From: Burkholderiaceae bacterium
GTDB lineage: Bacteria > Pseudomonadota > Gammaproteobacteria > Burkholderiales > Burkholderiaceae
Assembly: GCA_947455485.1 (NCBI GenBank)
Contig: CANGNV010000019.1
Span: 1-36,305 of the forward strand
Length of the DNA: 36,305 nt
Direction of reading: 5' to 3'
Below the pieces are notes generated by a model. That model saw only the letters and a program-made list of their open reading frames with translations. It did not search any database and was not told the origin of the DNA. This document shows positions 1 to 9,004 of the stretch, in pieces (the stretch's first letter is position 1; each line of letters begins with the position of its first letter). Both the position numbers and the translations under genes were made by a program.

Positions 1-103
1 ACTGGTCGCAAGTTATAGTGGGAAAACATGAGTTATGATAATCACAATTCCCAATGATTGCAATAAGTTAGGGTAGTCCATGGGGTATAATTTGCTAGAA
101 GAA
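1..103. other. Probable end of an integrated element, no gene
   Basis: No coding region is visible. The stretch holds three AGTTA repeats (11-15, 31-35, 66-70), an inverted repeat TGGGAA (19-24) / TTCCCA (48-53) and a perfect TATAAT at 86-91 without a good -35 at normal spacing. It lies directly before a tRNA 3' fragment whose 5' half is missing, so I infer it is the terminal DNA of an island or prophage extending leftwards. Clustered short repeats next to an attachment core can be integrase arm sites, but that is a guess. Confidence 0.35.
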
Positions 104-167
<64 letters not shown>

Positions 168-205
168 CCAGATGCTGTATTTGTAAATACAGCGAAGATA
201 CTTAT

Positions 206-234
206 AAAGCCCCGCCATGACGTGGGGCTTTTTT
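206..234 (+). terminator. Rho-independent terminator
   Basis: The stem AAAGCCCC (206-213) pairs with GGGGCTTT (224-231) around a ten-base loop and runs into a T tract. It would terminate transcription of the tRNA locus. It overlaps the GTG at 222 that would otherwise be the most upstream start of recQ, which argues against that start. Confidence 0.85.
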
Positions 235-254
235 ATTCCAAAGGAGCATTACTG

Positions 255-2096
255 TTGCAATCGAGCCGCCAAGTCCTTCACGATGTTTTTGGCTTTGATC
301 AATTTAGAGGTTCTCAAGAATCTATTGTTGAGCATGTAATAGCGGGCGGGGATGCCTTAGTCCTAATGCCGACTGGCGCCGGTAAGTCGCTGTGCTATCA
401 GATTCCTTCACTGGTTCGCCGCGGTGTAGGGGTGGTGGTTTCGCCCTTAATTGCACTGATGCAAGATCAAGTGGATGCCTTAACCCAGCTTGGCGTTAAG
501 GCTTCGTTTCTCAACTCCAGCCTGGATGCGGCAACATCTCAACAGGTGACCACCCAATTGCTAGCTGGAGATCTCGACTTGATCTATGTGGCGCCAGAGC
601 GTCTGATGAATCCTGGCTTTCTATCGATACTCGATAGACTCAATGCTGGCCCCGGAATTGCCTTGTTCGCTATTGATGAGGCGCACTGTGTTTCCCAATG
701 GGGTCATGATTTCCGTCCAGAATACCGTCAGTTAACTGTTTTGCATGAACGATTCCCTCAGGTGCCACGCATCGCCTTAACAGCTACTGCGGATGCACCA
801 ACCCGAGCAGAAATCGTAGAGCGCCTGTCTCTAGAATCTGCCGAGCAATTTGTCTCTAGCTTTGATCGTCCCAATATTAAGTATCGAGTTCTACAAAAGC
901 AGAGTGCCAAACAACAGTTAGAGCACTTTTTAAATGCCGAGCATGCCGATGACTCGGGAATTATTTATTGCCTATCGCGTCGCAGCGTAGAAGAGACTGC
1001 GCAATGGTTGCAAGACCGCGGGTGGGATGCAATGCCCTATCACGCAGGTTTAAGTGTGGAAACACGCAGCGCTAATCAAAAACGCTTCTTACGTGAAGAA
1101 GGCGTCATCATGGTCGCAACCGTAGCGTTTGGTATGGGTATTGATAAGCCCAACGTCCGCTTTGTTGCCCATCTAGATCTACCCAAAAGTATGGAAGGTT
1201 ACTACCAAGAAACTGGACGGGCAGGGCGTGATGGCTTGCCTGCAAATGCCTGGATGGCTTACGGATTCGGGGATGTGGTGAGTCTGCGACAAATGGTGGA
1301 TGGTGGTGAAGCTTCTGAGGATCGTAAGCGGGTAGAGCGCCAAAAACTCAATGCTCTATTGGGCTTCTGCGAATCCACGACGTGTCGCCATCAAGCGATC
1401 CTGCGCTACTTTGGAGAAACGCATGCTGGTAGCTGTGGTAATTGCGATAACTGTCTAGAGCCGGTAGCTACCTGGAATGCCACACACGAAGTGCAAAAAG
1501 CATTGTCATGTGTCTATCGAACAGGTCAGCGTTTTGGCGTAACCCATTTAATTGATGTGCTCTTAGGTAAAGTAACCCCTAGAGTGAAGCAATTCTTTCA
1601 TGAGCAAGTGAGCACATTTGGTATTGGTGCGGAACTGAATCAGGCTCAGTGGAATAGCGTCTATCGTCAATTAGTAGCAGGCGGTTACTTGGATGCTGAT
1701 ATTGCATTGCACGGTGGCTTAAAGCTAGTGGATGACATTGCTTTGCCAGTGCTGCGTGGAGAACAAGAGGTTTGGCTGCGAAAAGAAACGGGCTACCCCA
1801 AGGGTAAGGCTACAAAGTCTGGAGCAAAGAAAGACTCTACACACCCTTTTAGTAATATTGCAGATGAAAACTTGTGGGAAGCGCTCAAGGCTAAACGTAC
1901 TGAACTAGCGCGTGAACAAGGCGTGCCACCCTATGTGATTTTTCATGACAGCACCTTGCAGGAGATGGTTAAATCTACTCCAACCACCTTGGATCACTTC
2001 AGTCGTATTGGTGGGGTGGGGCAAGCCAAGTTGGAGCGCTATGGCGAACACTTTACTAAAGTCATTCGAGAAAACCTAGAGGCAAATCAGGCTTGA
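255..2096 (+). CDS. recQ: ATP-dependent DNA helicase RecQ
   Basis: RecQ is a 3'-5' superfamily-2 DNA helicase acting in recombination and replication-fork repair in the cytoplasm. The reading frame has Walker A GAGKS (about residues 41-45), the DEAH box (141-144) followed by [13 protein letters not shown], and the helicase C motif [10 protein letters not shown] zinc-binding cysteine set (CESTTC ... CGNCDNC), an RQC winged-helix region and a C-terminal HRDC domain (last 70 residues) complete the full RecQ architecture. At 613 residues it has the usual length. The frame is open back to GTG 222, but that lies inside a terminator. I chose TTG 255 because AAGGAG (241-246) sits eight bases upstream and the family homology begins just after it. 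The gene ends 4 bp before the convergent yggT gene. Confidence 0.93.
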   Translation: MQSSRQVLHDVFGFDQFRGSQESIVEHVIAGGDALVLMPTGAGKSLCYQIPSLVRRGVGVVVSPLIALMQDQVDALTQLGVKASFLNSSLDAATSQQVTTQLLAGDLDLIYVAPERLMNPGFLSILDRLNAGPGIALFAIDEAHCVSQWGHDFRPEYRQLTVLHERFPQVPRIALTATADAPTRAEIVERLSLESAEQFVSSFDRPNIKYRVLQKQSAKQQLEHFLNAEHADDSGIIYCLSRRSVEETAQWLQDRGWDAMPYHAGLSVETRSANQKRFLREEGVIMVATVAFGMGIDKPNVRFVAHLDLPKSMEGYYQETGRAGRDGLPANAWMAYGFGDVVSLRQMVDGGEASEDRKRVERQKLNALLGFCESTTCRHQAILRYFGETHAGSCGNCDNCLEPVATWNATHEVQKALSCVYRTGQRFGVTHLIDVLLGKVTPRVKQFFHEQVSTFGIGAELNQAQWNSVYRQLVAGGYLDADIALHGGLKLVDDIALPVLRGEQEVWLRKETGYPKGKATKSGAKKDSTHPFSNIADENLWEALKAKRTELAREQGVPPYVIFHDSTLQEMVKSTPTTLDHFSRIGGVGQAKLERYGEHFTKVIRENLEANQA

Positions 2097-2100
2097 TTTG

Positions 2101-2652
2101 TTATCTCAGATTGCCCACCACAATCTGAAGTACTTGCAAAATCAGTAGCAATACAAGGGGTGATAAATCTAGGGCGCCAAAGTTGGGTATTGCCTTCCTA
2201 ATGGGGATGAGTAGGGGGTCAACTAATAGCGACACTAAGAACTGAATTTGAGTTCCTACACCAACCCAAGAAAGAATGATGCTGGCAAAGACCAGGCCAA
2301 CTAGACCCGATAGGGCAAGATCAAGTAGGTCAATCAATGCGAGCGCTAACCAAGAGAAATCCATCGAGGTGGCGCCAGAGATAAATAGCAGGATCGCAAT
2401 CTTGCACAAAATTAAAAGATAGGCTGCAACGCAACTCGCTAGATCAAAGCGACCAATGCTAGGTATAAAGCGTCTTAGCGGAAGAACAATCCAATTGCTT
2501 AAAGGCAGAATATAAGCGCCAATGGACTTACTTTGTCCCACACCTAAATTGAAGGCAAGCCACTGTAAATAGCAGCGTAAAAGGCAGGCACCCGCAACAA
2601 TGCTAACGAGTACCTGAAGAATGAGATTGGCTATTTGTATCAACATCAGCAT
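2101..2652 (-). CDS. YggT family integral membrane protein
   Basis: A 183-residue, very hydrophobic protein with two tandem copies of the YggT unit. Each has two membrane segments and a short loop ending in a proline-basic motif of the form LPLRRFIPSIG (first copy) or LIPIRKAIPNFG (second copy), which is diagnostic of the family. YggT proteins sit in the inner membrane; roles in osmotic tolerance and in cell division or membrane organisation have been proposed, but the molecular function is not settled. Two in-frame ATGs (2652 and 2646) compete for the start. No Shine-Dalgarno is visible; a TACAAT box lies directly upstream. It converges on recQ. Confidence 0.85.
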   Translation of the reverse strand: MLMLIQIANLILQVLVSIVAGACLLRCYLQWLAFNLGVGQSKSIGAYILPLSNWIVLPLRRFIPSIGRFDLASCVAAYLLILCKIAILLFISGATSMDFSWLALALIDLLDLALSGLVGLVFASIILSWVGVGTQIQFLVSLLVDPLLIPIRKAIPNFGALDLSPLVLLLILQVLQIVVGNLR

Positions 2653-2707
2653 ATTGTAGGGGGTTTAAACCGCAGAGGGTGAGCGGCATTATTTAATTGG
2701 TGCCACA

Positions 2708-2737
2708 ATTGAATGTAGAAAATTCAATCACTAGGAG
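2708..2737 (+). promoter_or_regulatory. Inverted repeat and ribosome-binding site before cydA
   Basis: ATTGAAT (2708-2714) and ATTCAAT (2722-2728) form a perfect 7-7-7 inverted repeat. It is followed at once by AGGAG (2733-2737), five bases before the GTG start of cydA. The repeat could be a regulator operator or an mRNA hairpin next to the ribosome-binding site. It is not an FNR box (TTGAT-N4-ATCAA). No clear promoter hexamers were identified. Confidence 0.45.
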
Positions 2738-2742
2738 TAGTC

Positions 2743-4104
2743 GTGCTCGATTCCCTTTTATTTAGTCGTATTCAGTTTGGTGCGAATATTTCTTTCCACA
2801 TTCTTTTCCCGACCATTTCGATTGCGCTGGGGTGGTTTCTCTTCTTTTTTAAGATTCAGCATATTCGGACTGGTTTGGATTATTGGCGTGAGGCCTATCA
2901 GTTTTGGGTCAAGATTTTTGCCTTGACCTTTGCCTTGGGTGTGGTCAGTGGCATCACGATGAGTTTTCAGTTTGGTACGAACTGGCCTGGCTATATGGAA
3001 ACGGTTGGCAATATTGCAGGACCATTGCTAGCCTATGAAGTCTTAACCGCATTTTTTCTTGAGGCTACCTTCTTAGGTGTGATGTTGTTTGGTGCCAAGC
3101 GGGTATCTCCTCTGGTGCATACAGTTGCAACTTTTTTAGTGGCTTTTGGTACAAGCCTTTCTGCGTTTTGGATCATTGCCTTAAATTCTTGGATGCAAAC
3201 CCCGCAAGGCTTCATCATGATTGATGGCAGGGCACATGCTGTTGATTGGATGGTGATCATTTTTAATCCATCTATGCCATACCGTTTAGGTCATATGTTA
3301 TTGGCTTCATTTTTAACGGTGTCATTCTTTTTGGCTGGAATTTCCGCTTATCGCTATTTACGTAATAGCCGCTCACCAGCCAATTTTCTGGTGATGAAGA
3401 TTTCGCTTACTGTAGCTGCTGTTTTAATTCCTATTCAGATTATGTTAGGTGATGCGCACGGTTTGAATACGCTTCACCATCAGCCAGCCAAGCTCGCAGC
3501 CATGGAGGGTATATGGCAGGGTGGCGCCGGTGTTCCTGCTGTCATTTTTGGCATACCCAATCAACAAACTCGTACGAATGATTACGAGATCAGTATTCCG
3601 AAGTTGGCGTCTTTGTATCTCACACATAGCTGGGATGGTGAGGTGAAAGGATTGAACCAATTTGGAGACAAGATTCCACCAGTCGCCCCAGTGTTCTTTG
3701 CCTTTCGGGTGATGGTTGGTGTCGGTGTATTGATGTTGGTATTTTCATGGCTAGCGCGTTGGCAGTTGCGGCAAGATCGACAGCTACCTAGATTGATGGC
3801 AAGAGTATTGGTATTAATGACTTTCTCTGGCTGGGTGGCTGTATTGGCAGGTTGGTATGTCACTGAGATTGGGCGACAACCCTACCTTGTCACGGGTGTG
3901 CTGACCACTGCTCAAGCAGTGACTACTTTGCCATCGAGCATGGTCTTTTCGACGCTATTCGCTTATCTGACTGTTTATGTGGGCTTGCTGTTCGCCTATA
4001 TTTGGGTGGTGTTTTATTTAGCCCGCCAAGCTGATAGTCAGGATGCTCAAAGTCAATTCATTCCTAAGAAATCAGACTCCTCTTTTAGCCCCTTTGGCGC
4101 TTAA
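2743..4104 (+). CDS. cydA: Cytochrome bd-type quinol oxidase subunit I (short Q-loop, CIO type)
   Basis: This is the haem-carrying subunit of a bd-type quinol oxidase, a membrane terminal oxidase that reduces oxygen to water with quinol electrons and has high oxygen affinity. Visible ligands and functional residues are His19, Glu99, Glu107, His184 and Met324 (in FRVMVG), with the conserved GWYVTEIGRQP segment near residues 366-376. At 453 residues, with a short quinol loop, it matches the cyanide-insensitive CioA branch rather than the long-loop E. coli type. The start is GTG with a strong AGGAG five bases upstream. cydB follows after 3 bp, so they form an operon. No cydX-like small gene or cydDC assembly exporter is seen nearby. 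Confidence 0.93.
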   Translation: MLDSLLFSRIQFGANISFHILFPTISIALGWFLFFFKIQHIRTGLDYWREAYQFWVKIFALTFALGVVSGITMSFQFGTNWPGYMETVGNIAGPLLAYEVLTAFFLEATFLGVMLFGAKRVSPLVHTVATFLVAFGTSLSAFWIIALNSWMQTPQGFIMIDGRAHAVDWMVIIFNPSMPYRLGHMLLASFLTVSFFLAGISAYRYLRNSRSPANFLVMKISLTVAAVLIPIQIMLGDAHGLNTLHHQPAKLAAMEGIWQGGAGVPAVIFGIPNQQTRTNDYEISIPKLASLYLTHSWDGEVKGLNQFGDKIPPVAPVFFAFRVMVGVGVLMLVFSWLARWQLRQDRQLPRLMARVLVLMTFSGWVAVLAGWYVTEIGRQPYLVTGVLTTAQAVTTLPSSMVFSTLFAYLTVYVGLLFAYIWVVFYLARQADSQDAQSQFIPKKSDSSFSPFGA

Positions 4105-4107
4105 TCT

Positions 4108-5124
4108 ATGAACACCATGGACTTTACTCAAGCCTCAGTCTGGCTACCTTTATTTTTCTTTGTTGCGATGGGCATTGCCATGCTCTCTTATGTTGTTTTA
4201 GATGGTTATGACTTGGGCATTGGGATGCTTCTCAACCGAGGTACTGATGCAGAGAAAGACATGATGATTGCATCTATTGGCCCTTTTTGGGATGCCAATG
4301 AAACATGGATTGTCTTAGGCGTTGGCTTATTGTTGGTTGCCTTCCCTTTGGCGCATGGTGTGATTTTGACTGAGCTGTATTTGCCAGTTGCTGCCATGTT
4401 GCTTGGACTGATTCTGAGGGGGGTATCTTTTGACTTTAGGGTCAAAGTGAATATCGAGCAAAAGCCATTGTGGAACTTGTTGTTTTACATCGGTAGCCTG
4501 CTTGCCTCTGTATCTCAAGGAATCATGATTGGACGCCTCATCGTGGGATTTGATTCTGGAGCTCTAGGGTGGTTATTTTCTGTATTGGTGGGTTTGTGTT
4601 TACCCGCTGGCTATGTGCTTCTCGGTTCTACTTGGTTGATATTAAAAACCGAAGGAGAACTCCAGAAAAAAGCATTTCGGTGGGCAAAGATCAGTTTATG
4701 GCTAACTGGATTTGGTATCGCTTTGGTATCCATTGCGACTCCGTATTTCAGTCCTGAAATCATGCACAAGTGGTTTGCCTGGCCTCAGATCATCTGGCTC
4801 TCCCCGGTACCTGTTACCACTGGAATTTTCTTTATGCTTACCTATCGATTTATTGATGCATTGGAAGAGGGAAAGTCTAAAAAAGAGTTGCTGCCATTTG
4901 CGAGTGTCGTTACTATCTTTTGGCTATCTTTTTTTGGTATCGCCTATAGTATTTTTCCATACGTCATTATTGGAAAAATGACTTTGTGGCAAGCCGCCGC
5001 CGCAACTGAGTCTTTATGGGTTATTTTCTGGGGCGCAATTGTGGTGCTACCAACAATCTTGGGCTACACCCTATTTTCTTATCGCATCTTTAAAGGCAAA
5101 GCTACTGCGCTGACCTACTACTAA
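4108..5124 (+). CDS. cydB: Cytochrome bd-type quinol oxidase subunit II (CIO type)
   Basis: Subunit II is the structural partner of CydA in the inner membrane. The 338-residue protein has about eight membrane segments and the family signatures LDGYDLGIGML near residue 32 and GPFWDANETWIV near residue 57, plus GVSFDFR. It starts three bases after the cydA stop; an alternative ATG at 4117 would remove three residues. No strong Shine-Dalgarno is present, suggesting translation coupled to cydA. The gene converges on the iron ABC ATPase gene with a 14-bp gap. Confidence 0.92.
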   Translation: MNTMDFTQASVWLPLFFFVAMGIAMLSYVVLDGYDLGIGMLLNRGTDAEKDMMIASIGPFWDANETWIVLGVGLLLVAFPLAHGVILTELYLPVAAMLLGLILRGVSFDFRVKVNIEQKPLWNLLFYIGSLLASVSQGIMIGRLIVGFDSGALGWLFSVLVGLCLPAGYVLLGSTWLILKTEGELQKKAFRWAKISLWLTGFGIALVSIATPYFSPEIMHKWFAWPQIIWLSPVPVTTGIFFMLTYRFIDALEEGKSKKELLPFASVVTIFWLSFFGIAYSIFPYVIIGKMTLWQAAAATESLWVIFWGAIVVLPTILGYTLFSYRIFKGKATALTYY

Positions 5125-5138
5125 TAGGGGGGCGGCAC

Positions 5139-6209
5139 TTAGTCGCTAAATGTCACAACGTGATCAGCCACTAAGTGGATGCCAATCTTTTCACCAATTG
5201 CATGATCATGGTGGCTGGGTACAAAAGCAAAAATCTCAGTGCCAGAAGCGAGTTTGAGGGTGTATAGAAAGTCGGCACCTCTAAAAGTCTTGCGCACAAC
5301 CTCTGCAAGCAAGGTGCTGTTGTCATCATGCTGAATATCATCAGCACGTAAGAGGACATCGATTTCTTTGCCAACTTCCTTGCTGCGATCTTCCTCTAAG
5401 TCGAGTTCGCCTAACTCAATATGGACTTTGTTATTGGATTGCACAATGCCTTTAACAAATACTCCGCGACCAATAAAGTCGGCGATATAGCGATTGACTG
5501 GCTTGTGATACAGCTCATATGGGCTATCCCACTGCAACACTTTACCGTCCGTCATCACACCAACCTTATCTGCAATCGCAAAGGCTTCAAATTGATCATG
5601 GGTGACCAGTAGGGCGGTAATGTTGTTTGCCTTGAGGATCTCTCGCATCTCAGCTGCAAGGCGTTCTCTGAGCTCAATGTCCAAGCTAGAGAAGGGCTCA
5701 TCAAGCAAAATTAAATCTGGCTCTGGAGCCATCGCTCTGGCTAGTGCCACACGCTGCTGCTGCCCACCACTGAGCTCATGAGGATAAGCATCGGCTTTAT
5801 CTGCGAGGGAAACTCGCTTGAGCCATTCCAGCGCCACGGAAGATCTTTGCTTGCTTGGTAAGTGTTGCAAGCCAAAGGCAATGTTCTCCAAAACGTTGAG
5901 ATGGGGGAAGAGGGCGAAGTCCTGAAAGACCATGCCTACTTTTCTTTGGTTTGGTGGGAGGTGAATGGAGGCAGAGCTCACGATCTGATCGCGGAGGAGG
6001 ATTTCTCCTGCTTTAACAGGCTCAAACCCACAGATTGCTCTCAGGACGGTAGATTTGCCGCAACCAGAAGAGCCTAGTAGGCAGCCAATTTCTCCTTGGG
6101 CAAGATCAAGCTTGAGGTCTTTAACTGCAGTGACGCGACCCTGACCATCTCGACTTGGGTAGTCGATTTCGAGTCCTTTGATGGAAAGCAGTGCGTGAGC
6201 CGAGTTCAT
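5139..6209 (-). CDS. fbpC: Iron(III)-type ABC importer ATP-binding protein
   Basis: This is the ATPase of an ABC importer and energises uptake by the adjacent permease. It has Walker A GSSGCGKST (about residues 46-54), Q-loop FQDFALFPH, signature LSGGQ (146-150), Walker B LILLDEP (167-172) and a switch His in LLVTHDQ. A C-terminal TOBE-like regulatory region follows, all typical of the FbpC/PotA class. The frame is open to a TTG at 6242, but I prefer ATG 6209, where homology begins; neither start has a convincing Shine-Dalgarno. It is transcribed divergently from the permease gene 81 bp away. The substrate assignment to ferric iron comes from the neighbouring FbpA-like gene and Fur box, so the symbol is an inference. 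Confidence 0.85.
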   Translation of the reverse strand: MNSAHALLSIKGLEIDYPSRDGQGRVTAVKDLKLDLAQGEIGCLLGSSGCGKSTVLRAICGFEPVKAGEILLRDQIVSSASIHLPPNQRKVGMVFQDFALFPHLNVLENIAFGLQHLPSKQRSSVALEWLKRVSLADKADAYPHELSGGQQQRVALARAMAPEPDLILLDEPFSSLDIELRERLAAEMREILKANNITALLVTHDQFEAFAIADKVGVMTDGKVLQWDSPYELYHKPVNRYIADFIGRGVFVKGIVQSNNKVHIELGELDLEEDRSKEVGKEIDVLLRADDIQHDDNSTLLAEVVRKTFRGADFLYTLKLASGTEIFAFVPSHHDHAIGEKIGIHLVADHVVTFSD

Positions 6210-6290
6210 CCCTATAATTTTCTCATTAATACTAGTATTCAATGCTGGTGGTTTAATGCATAGCTAGAGTCTAAACGGATTGCCGATTTC
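6210..6290. promoter_or_regulatory. Divergent promoter region of the iron ABC importer
   Basis: This 81-bp gap must contain the promoters for the ATPase gene (minus) and the permease gene (plus). It holds a perfect 12-bp palindrome AATACTAGTATT (6228-6239). On the minus strand the sequence AATGAGAAAATTAT next to the ATPase start weakly resembles Fur-box half sites. No consensus promoter hexamers stand out, so exact sites are not called. Confidence 0.4.
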
Positions 6291-7847
6291 ATGAATCGTA
6301 TTGTCGTGCCACTTGCCCTGTTGTTATTTTTGCCCCTATTTGGCTTGGCAGCACCTTTCCTATTCTCCGGAAGTGATCAATTAGCTACCGGTACGCTTAG
6401 TCATCTCTGGAACTTTGTACTGGGCGGATACATTGGCTCAACCTTGGTACTTATTCTTGGTGTTGGAGTAGGGGTATTTATTCTTGGGGTGGGCAATGCT
6501 TGGATCATCGCTAGCTACGATTTCCCCGGCAAGAAAATATTTGAGTGGGCCCTCATTTTGCCTTTGGCTGTACCCACTTATGTCATGGCCTACCTGTTTG
6601 TAGATCTCTTGCAATTTTCAGGTCCGATACAGAGTGCGCTACGCGCATTGCTGGGAATGGATTCACTTTGGTTCTTTCCAGACCCAAGATCTCTGAGTGG
6701 GGCTATCTGGTCTTTCTCCTTCTGTCTCTTTCCATATGTCTATCTGATTACGCGTACTGCGTTCTTAGAGCGCAGTGGCCGATTGATTGCGGTTTCAGAA
6801 ACGCTGGGATACAGCCCACTTCAAGGATTTATGAAGTTGGTATTGCCAATGGCTAGGCCGGCGATCTTTGCAGGCATGGCTTTGGCCCTCATGGAGGTCC
6901 TGGCAGATTTTGGAGCCGTATCTTACTTTGGCGTGCAAACTTTTGCGACAGGCATCTTTAAGGCGTGGCTTTCTTTTGGAGACCGCGTGGCAGCAGTGCA
7001 GCTTGCTCTTGGTCTTTTAAGTTTTGTCTTACTCATCTTTTTTATTGAACAAAGTAGTCGCTCAAAATTACGCTATGCCTCTTCAACACGGGGGAGGCCA
7101 TTAGCCAATCCCCTACTGGGCAAGAATGCCTTTTTTGCTTTTGCATTTTGTGGCGCTACGCTCTTGTGCGGATTTTTGTTGCCAGCATTTGCGCTCCTGC
7201 AATTACTTTTCAAACAAGGCCTCACGATCGACATTCGTTATCTTGATTGGTTGAGTAATTCTTTATTTGTTTCGATTCTGACGGCACTCATCTCTGTTGC
7301 GCTCGCCATATTCTTCGCTTACTCAGTGCGAATGAATGCGCGCCTAGCCTGGGTAAATAGATTGCTAGGTTTTGGTTATGCCTTGCCTGGCGCAGTATTG
7401 GCTATCGGTATTCTCTCCTTCCTAGAGATCTTTCAGCTTGCGTGGTGGATGTCTGCCAGTATGTTGGTGCTGATTTACGCTTACTTAGTCCGCTTTCTTT
7501 CTTCTAGCCTGCAAAGTGTTGAGGCGGGACTTGCGCGCATCACGCCTTCAATGGATGCGTCAGCAGCGCTACTTGGGCTTTCTAAAGTGCAGATTCTGAA
7601 ACGAGTACATGTGCCCTTGCTCAAGCGTAGCCTCATCACTGCCGGCCTCTTTGTCTTTGTGGATGTGATGAAGGAGTTACCGGCAACTCTGTTACTGCGC
7701 CCATTTAACTTTGATACCTTGGCTGTCGCCACTTGTCAGCTAGCAGCGGATGAGCGTCTAGCCGAGCTTGCTCTCCCGTCCTTAACCATTGTTTTGGTTG
7801 GACTTTTCCCCGTCCTACTGCTTTCTAGGGTAATCTCCAAATCTTAA
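6291..7847 (+). CDS. fbpB: Iron(III)-type ABC importer permease (fused double domain)
   Basis: The permease of the importer, 518 residues with about twelve membrane segments. It consists of two homologous permease halves in one chain, as in FbpB/SfuB proteins. Each half carries a cytoplasmic EAA-type loop: AVSETLGYSPLQGFMKLVLP near residues 165-185, and DASAALLGLSKVQILKRVHVP near residues 420-440. These loops contact the ATPase. The stop overlaps the region leading into the Fur box of the downstream binding-protein gene, 62 bp away. The ATPase is divergent. The iron specificity follows from the neighbouring FbpA-like protein rather than from the permease itself. Confidence 0.87.
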   Translation: MNRIVVPLALLLFLPLFGLAAPFLFSGSDQLATGTLSHLWNFVLGGYIGSTLVLILGVGVGVFILGVGNAWIIASYDFPGKKIFEWALILPLAVPTYVMAYLFVDLLQFSGPIQSALRALLGMDSLWFFPDPRSLSGAIWSFSFCLFPYVYLITRTAFLERSGRLIAVSETLGYSPLQGFMKLVLPMARPAIFAGMALALMEVLADFGAVSYFGVQTFATGIFKAWLSFGDRVAAVQLALGLLSFVLLIFFIEQSSRSKLRYASSTRGRPLANPLLGKNAFFAFAFCGATLLCGFLLPAFALLQLLFKQGLTIDIRYLDWLSNSLFVSILTALISVALAIFFAYSVRMNARLAWVNRLLGFGYALPGAVLAIGILSFLEIFQLAWWMSASMLVLIYAYLVRFLSSSLQSVEAGLARITPSMDASAALLGLSKVQILKRVHVPLLKRSLITAGLFVFVDVMKELPATLLLRPFNFDTLAVATCQLAADERLAELALPSLTIVLVGLFPVLLLSRVISKS

Positions 7848-7848
7848 T

Positions 7849-7876
7849 TGATAATCATTCGTATTTGTGATAAATT
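7849..7876 (+). promoter_or_regulatory. Fur box overlapping the fbpA promoter
   Basis: TGATAATCATTCGTATT (7849-7866 region) is a close match to ferric-uptake-regulator boxes (core GATAATCATT, with the partial second half CGTATT). It overlaps a possible -35 TTGATA (7849-7854) with a 16-bp spacer to TAAATT (7871-7876), preceded by TGTGA like an extended -10. Iron-loaded Fur bound here would block the promoter. This supports both iron as the transported substrate and separate iron control of the binding protein. Confidence 0.7.
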
Positions 7877-7909
7877 GGATTTACTCTAATTTCACTCGTA
7901 AATACAGCA

Positions 7910-8965
7910 ATGGCAACTCAAAAAATTCATCAACTCCTTGGCGCCTCTGTATTGCTACTGAGTAGCATTCTGGCTTTGCCATTACAGGCTCAAGAAGTCA
8001 AAGAGTTGAATCTCTATTCAGCTCGTCACTATCAAACAGATGAAGCGCTCTATAGCGATTTCACTAAAAAGACGGGCATCAAAATCAATCGTATTGAGGC
8101 TGATGACAATGCGCTGGCTGAGAGGCTGAAAAGTGAGGGCGCCAACAGTCCGGCGGATGTGATTTTGATGGTCGATGCAGCGCGATTGTGGCGCGCGCAA
8201 ATTGATGGTTTCTTTAAACCTATTCACTCAAAGTATTTAGAGAGTCGTATTCCTGCGAACCTACGCTCTAAGCCTGACCCAGAAGGATTAACTTGGTTTG
8301 GCTTTTCGACTAGAGCACGTCTCGTGGTTTACAACAAGGCAAAAGTAAATCCACAAGACGTCGACACTTATGAGAAATTAGCTGAGCCCATGAACAAGGG
8401 CAAGGTATGCACTCGCTCGGGCGCTCACCCCTACATGCTGTCATTAATTGGGGCCATGATTGAGCGCCGTGGTGAGGCAGCTACTGAAGAGTGGGCTAGA
8501 GGCATGGTGGCAAATATGGCTCGCCCTCCAAGAGGCGGTGATACCGATCAGATCAAGGCTGTAGCCTCAGGCGAATGCGGAGTAGCTTTAACAAACTCTT
8601 ACTACCTAGTGAGGCTATTGCGTTCAACGAAGCCAGAAGATCAAGCTATTGTTTCTAAGATTGGATTTGTTTGGCCTAATCAGCAGACAACTGGTGCGCA
8701 CATCAATATTGCGGGTGGTGGTGTAGCCAAGAATGCACCTCATTCACAAGCTGCCATTCAGTTTCTTGAATATCTCTCTAGCGATTCGGCACAAGAATAT
8801 TTTGCCAACGGTAATAACGAGTGGCCCGTGGTGAAGTCGGTCAAGATTGAAAATGAAGGTCTCAAAATGTTGGGGCCTTTCAAGGCTGAAAACATTTCGA
8901 TTGCAGCAATTGGCAAGAATCAAATTGCTGCACAACGCTTGCTCGATCGAGTTGGGTATAAGTGA
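7910..8965 (+). CDS. fbpA: Periplasmic iron(III)-binding protein of ABC importer
   Basis: The 351-residue substrate-binding protein has an N-terminal Sec signal peptide ending in LPLQAQ, about residues 1-27. The mature part starts ELNLYSARHYQTDEALYSDF, a typical opening of FbpA/FutA-type ferric-binding proteins. Conserved features include PADVILMVDAARLWRA, the tyrosine pair in LTNSYYLVRLL (iron-ligand region in the family) and the C-terminal ANGNNEWPV segment. It captures ferric iron in the periplasm and delivers it to the fused permease encoded upstream. It has its own promoter with a Fur box, so it can be expressed above the level of the permease. A terminator follows directly. Confidence 0.9.
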   Translation: MATQKIHQLLGASVLLLSSILALPLQAQEVKELNLYSARHYQTDEALYSDFTKKTGIKINRIEADDNALAERLKSEGANSPADVILMVDAARLWRAQIDGFFKPIHSKYLESRIPANLRSKPDPEGLTWFGFSTRARLVVYNKAKVNPQDVDTYEKLAEPMNKGKVCTRSGAHPYMLSLIGAMIERRGEAATEEWARGMVANMARPPRGGDTDQIKAVASGECGVALTNSYYLVRLLRSTKPEDQAIVSKIGFVWPNQQTTGAHINIAGGGVAKNAPHSQAAIQFLEYLSSDSAQEYFANGNNEWPVVKSVKIENEGLKMLGPFKAENISIAAIGKNQIAAQRLLDRVGYK

Positions 8966-8976
8966 AATATATTAGG

Positions 8977-9004
8977 GAAAACCCTTGACTTTTAGGGGGT
9001 TTTC
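8977..9004 (+). terminator. Terminator of fbpA
   Basis: GAAAACCC (8977-8984) pairs perfectly with GGGTTTTC (8997-9004) around a 12-base loop, 12 bp after the fbpA stop. The T tract is inside the stem and continues as GTTTA, so it is a moderate intrinsic terminator. Its loop contains the -35 element of the next promoter. Confidence 0.55.

Noticed and set aside
5125..5138. cydX-like small subunit gene after cydB
   Set aside because: Only 14 bp separate cydB from the next gene; no small frame fits.
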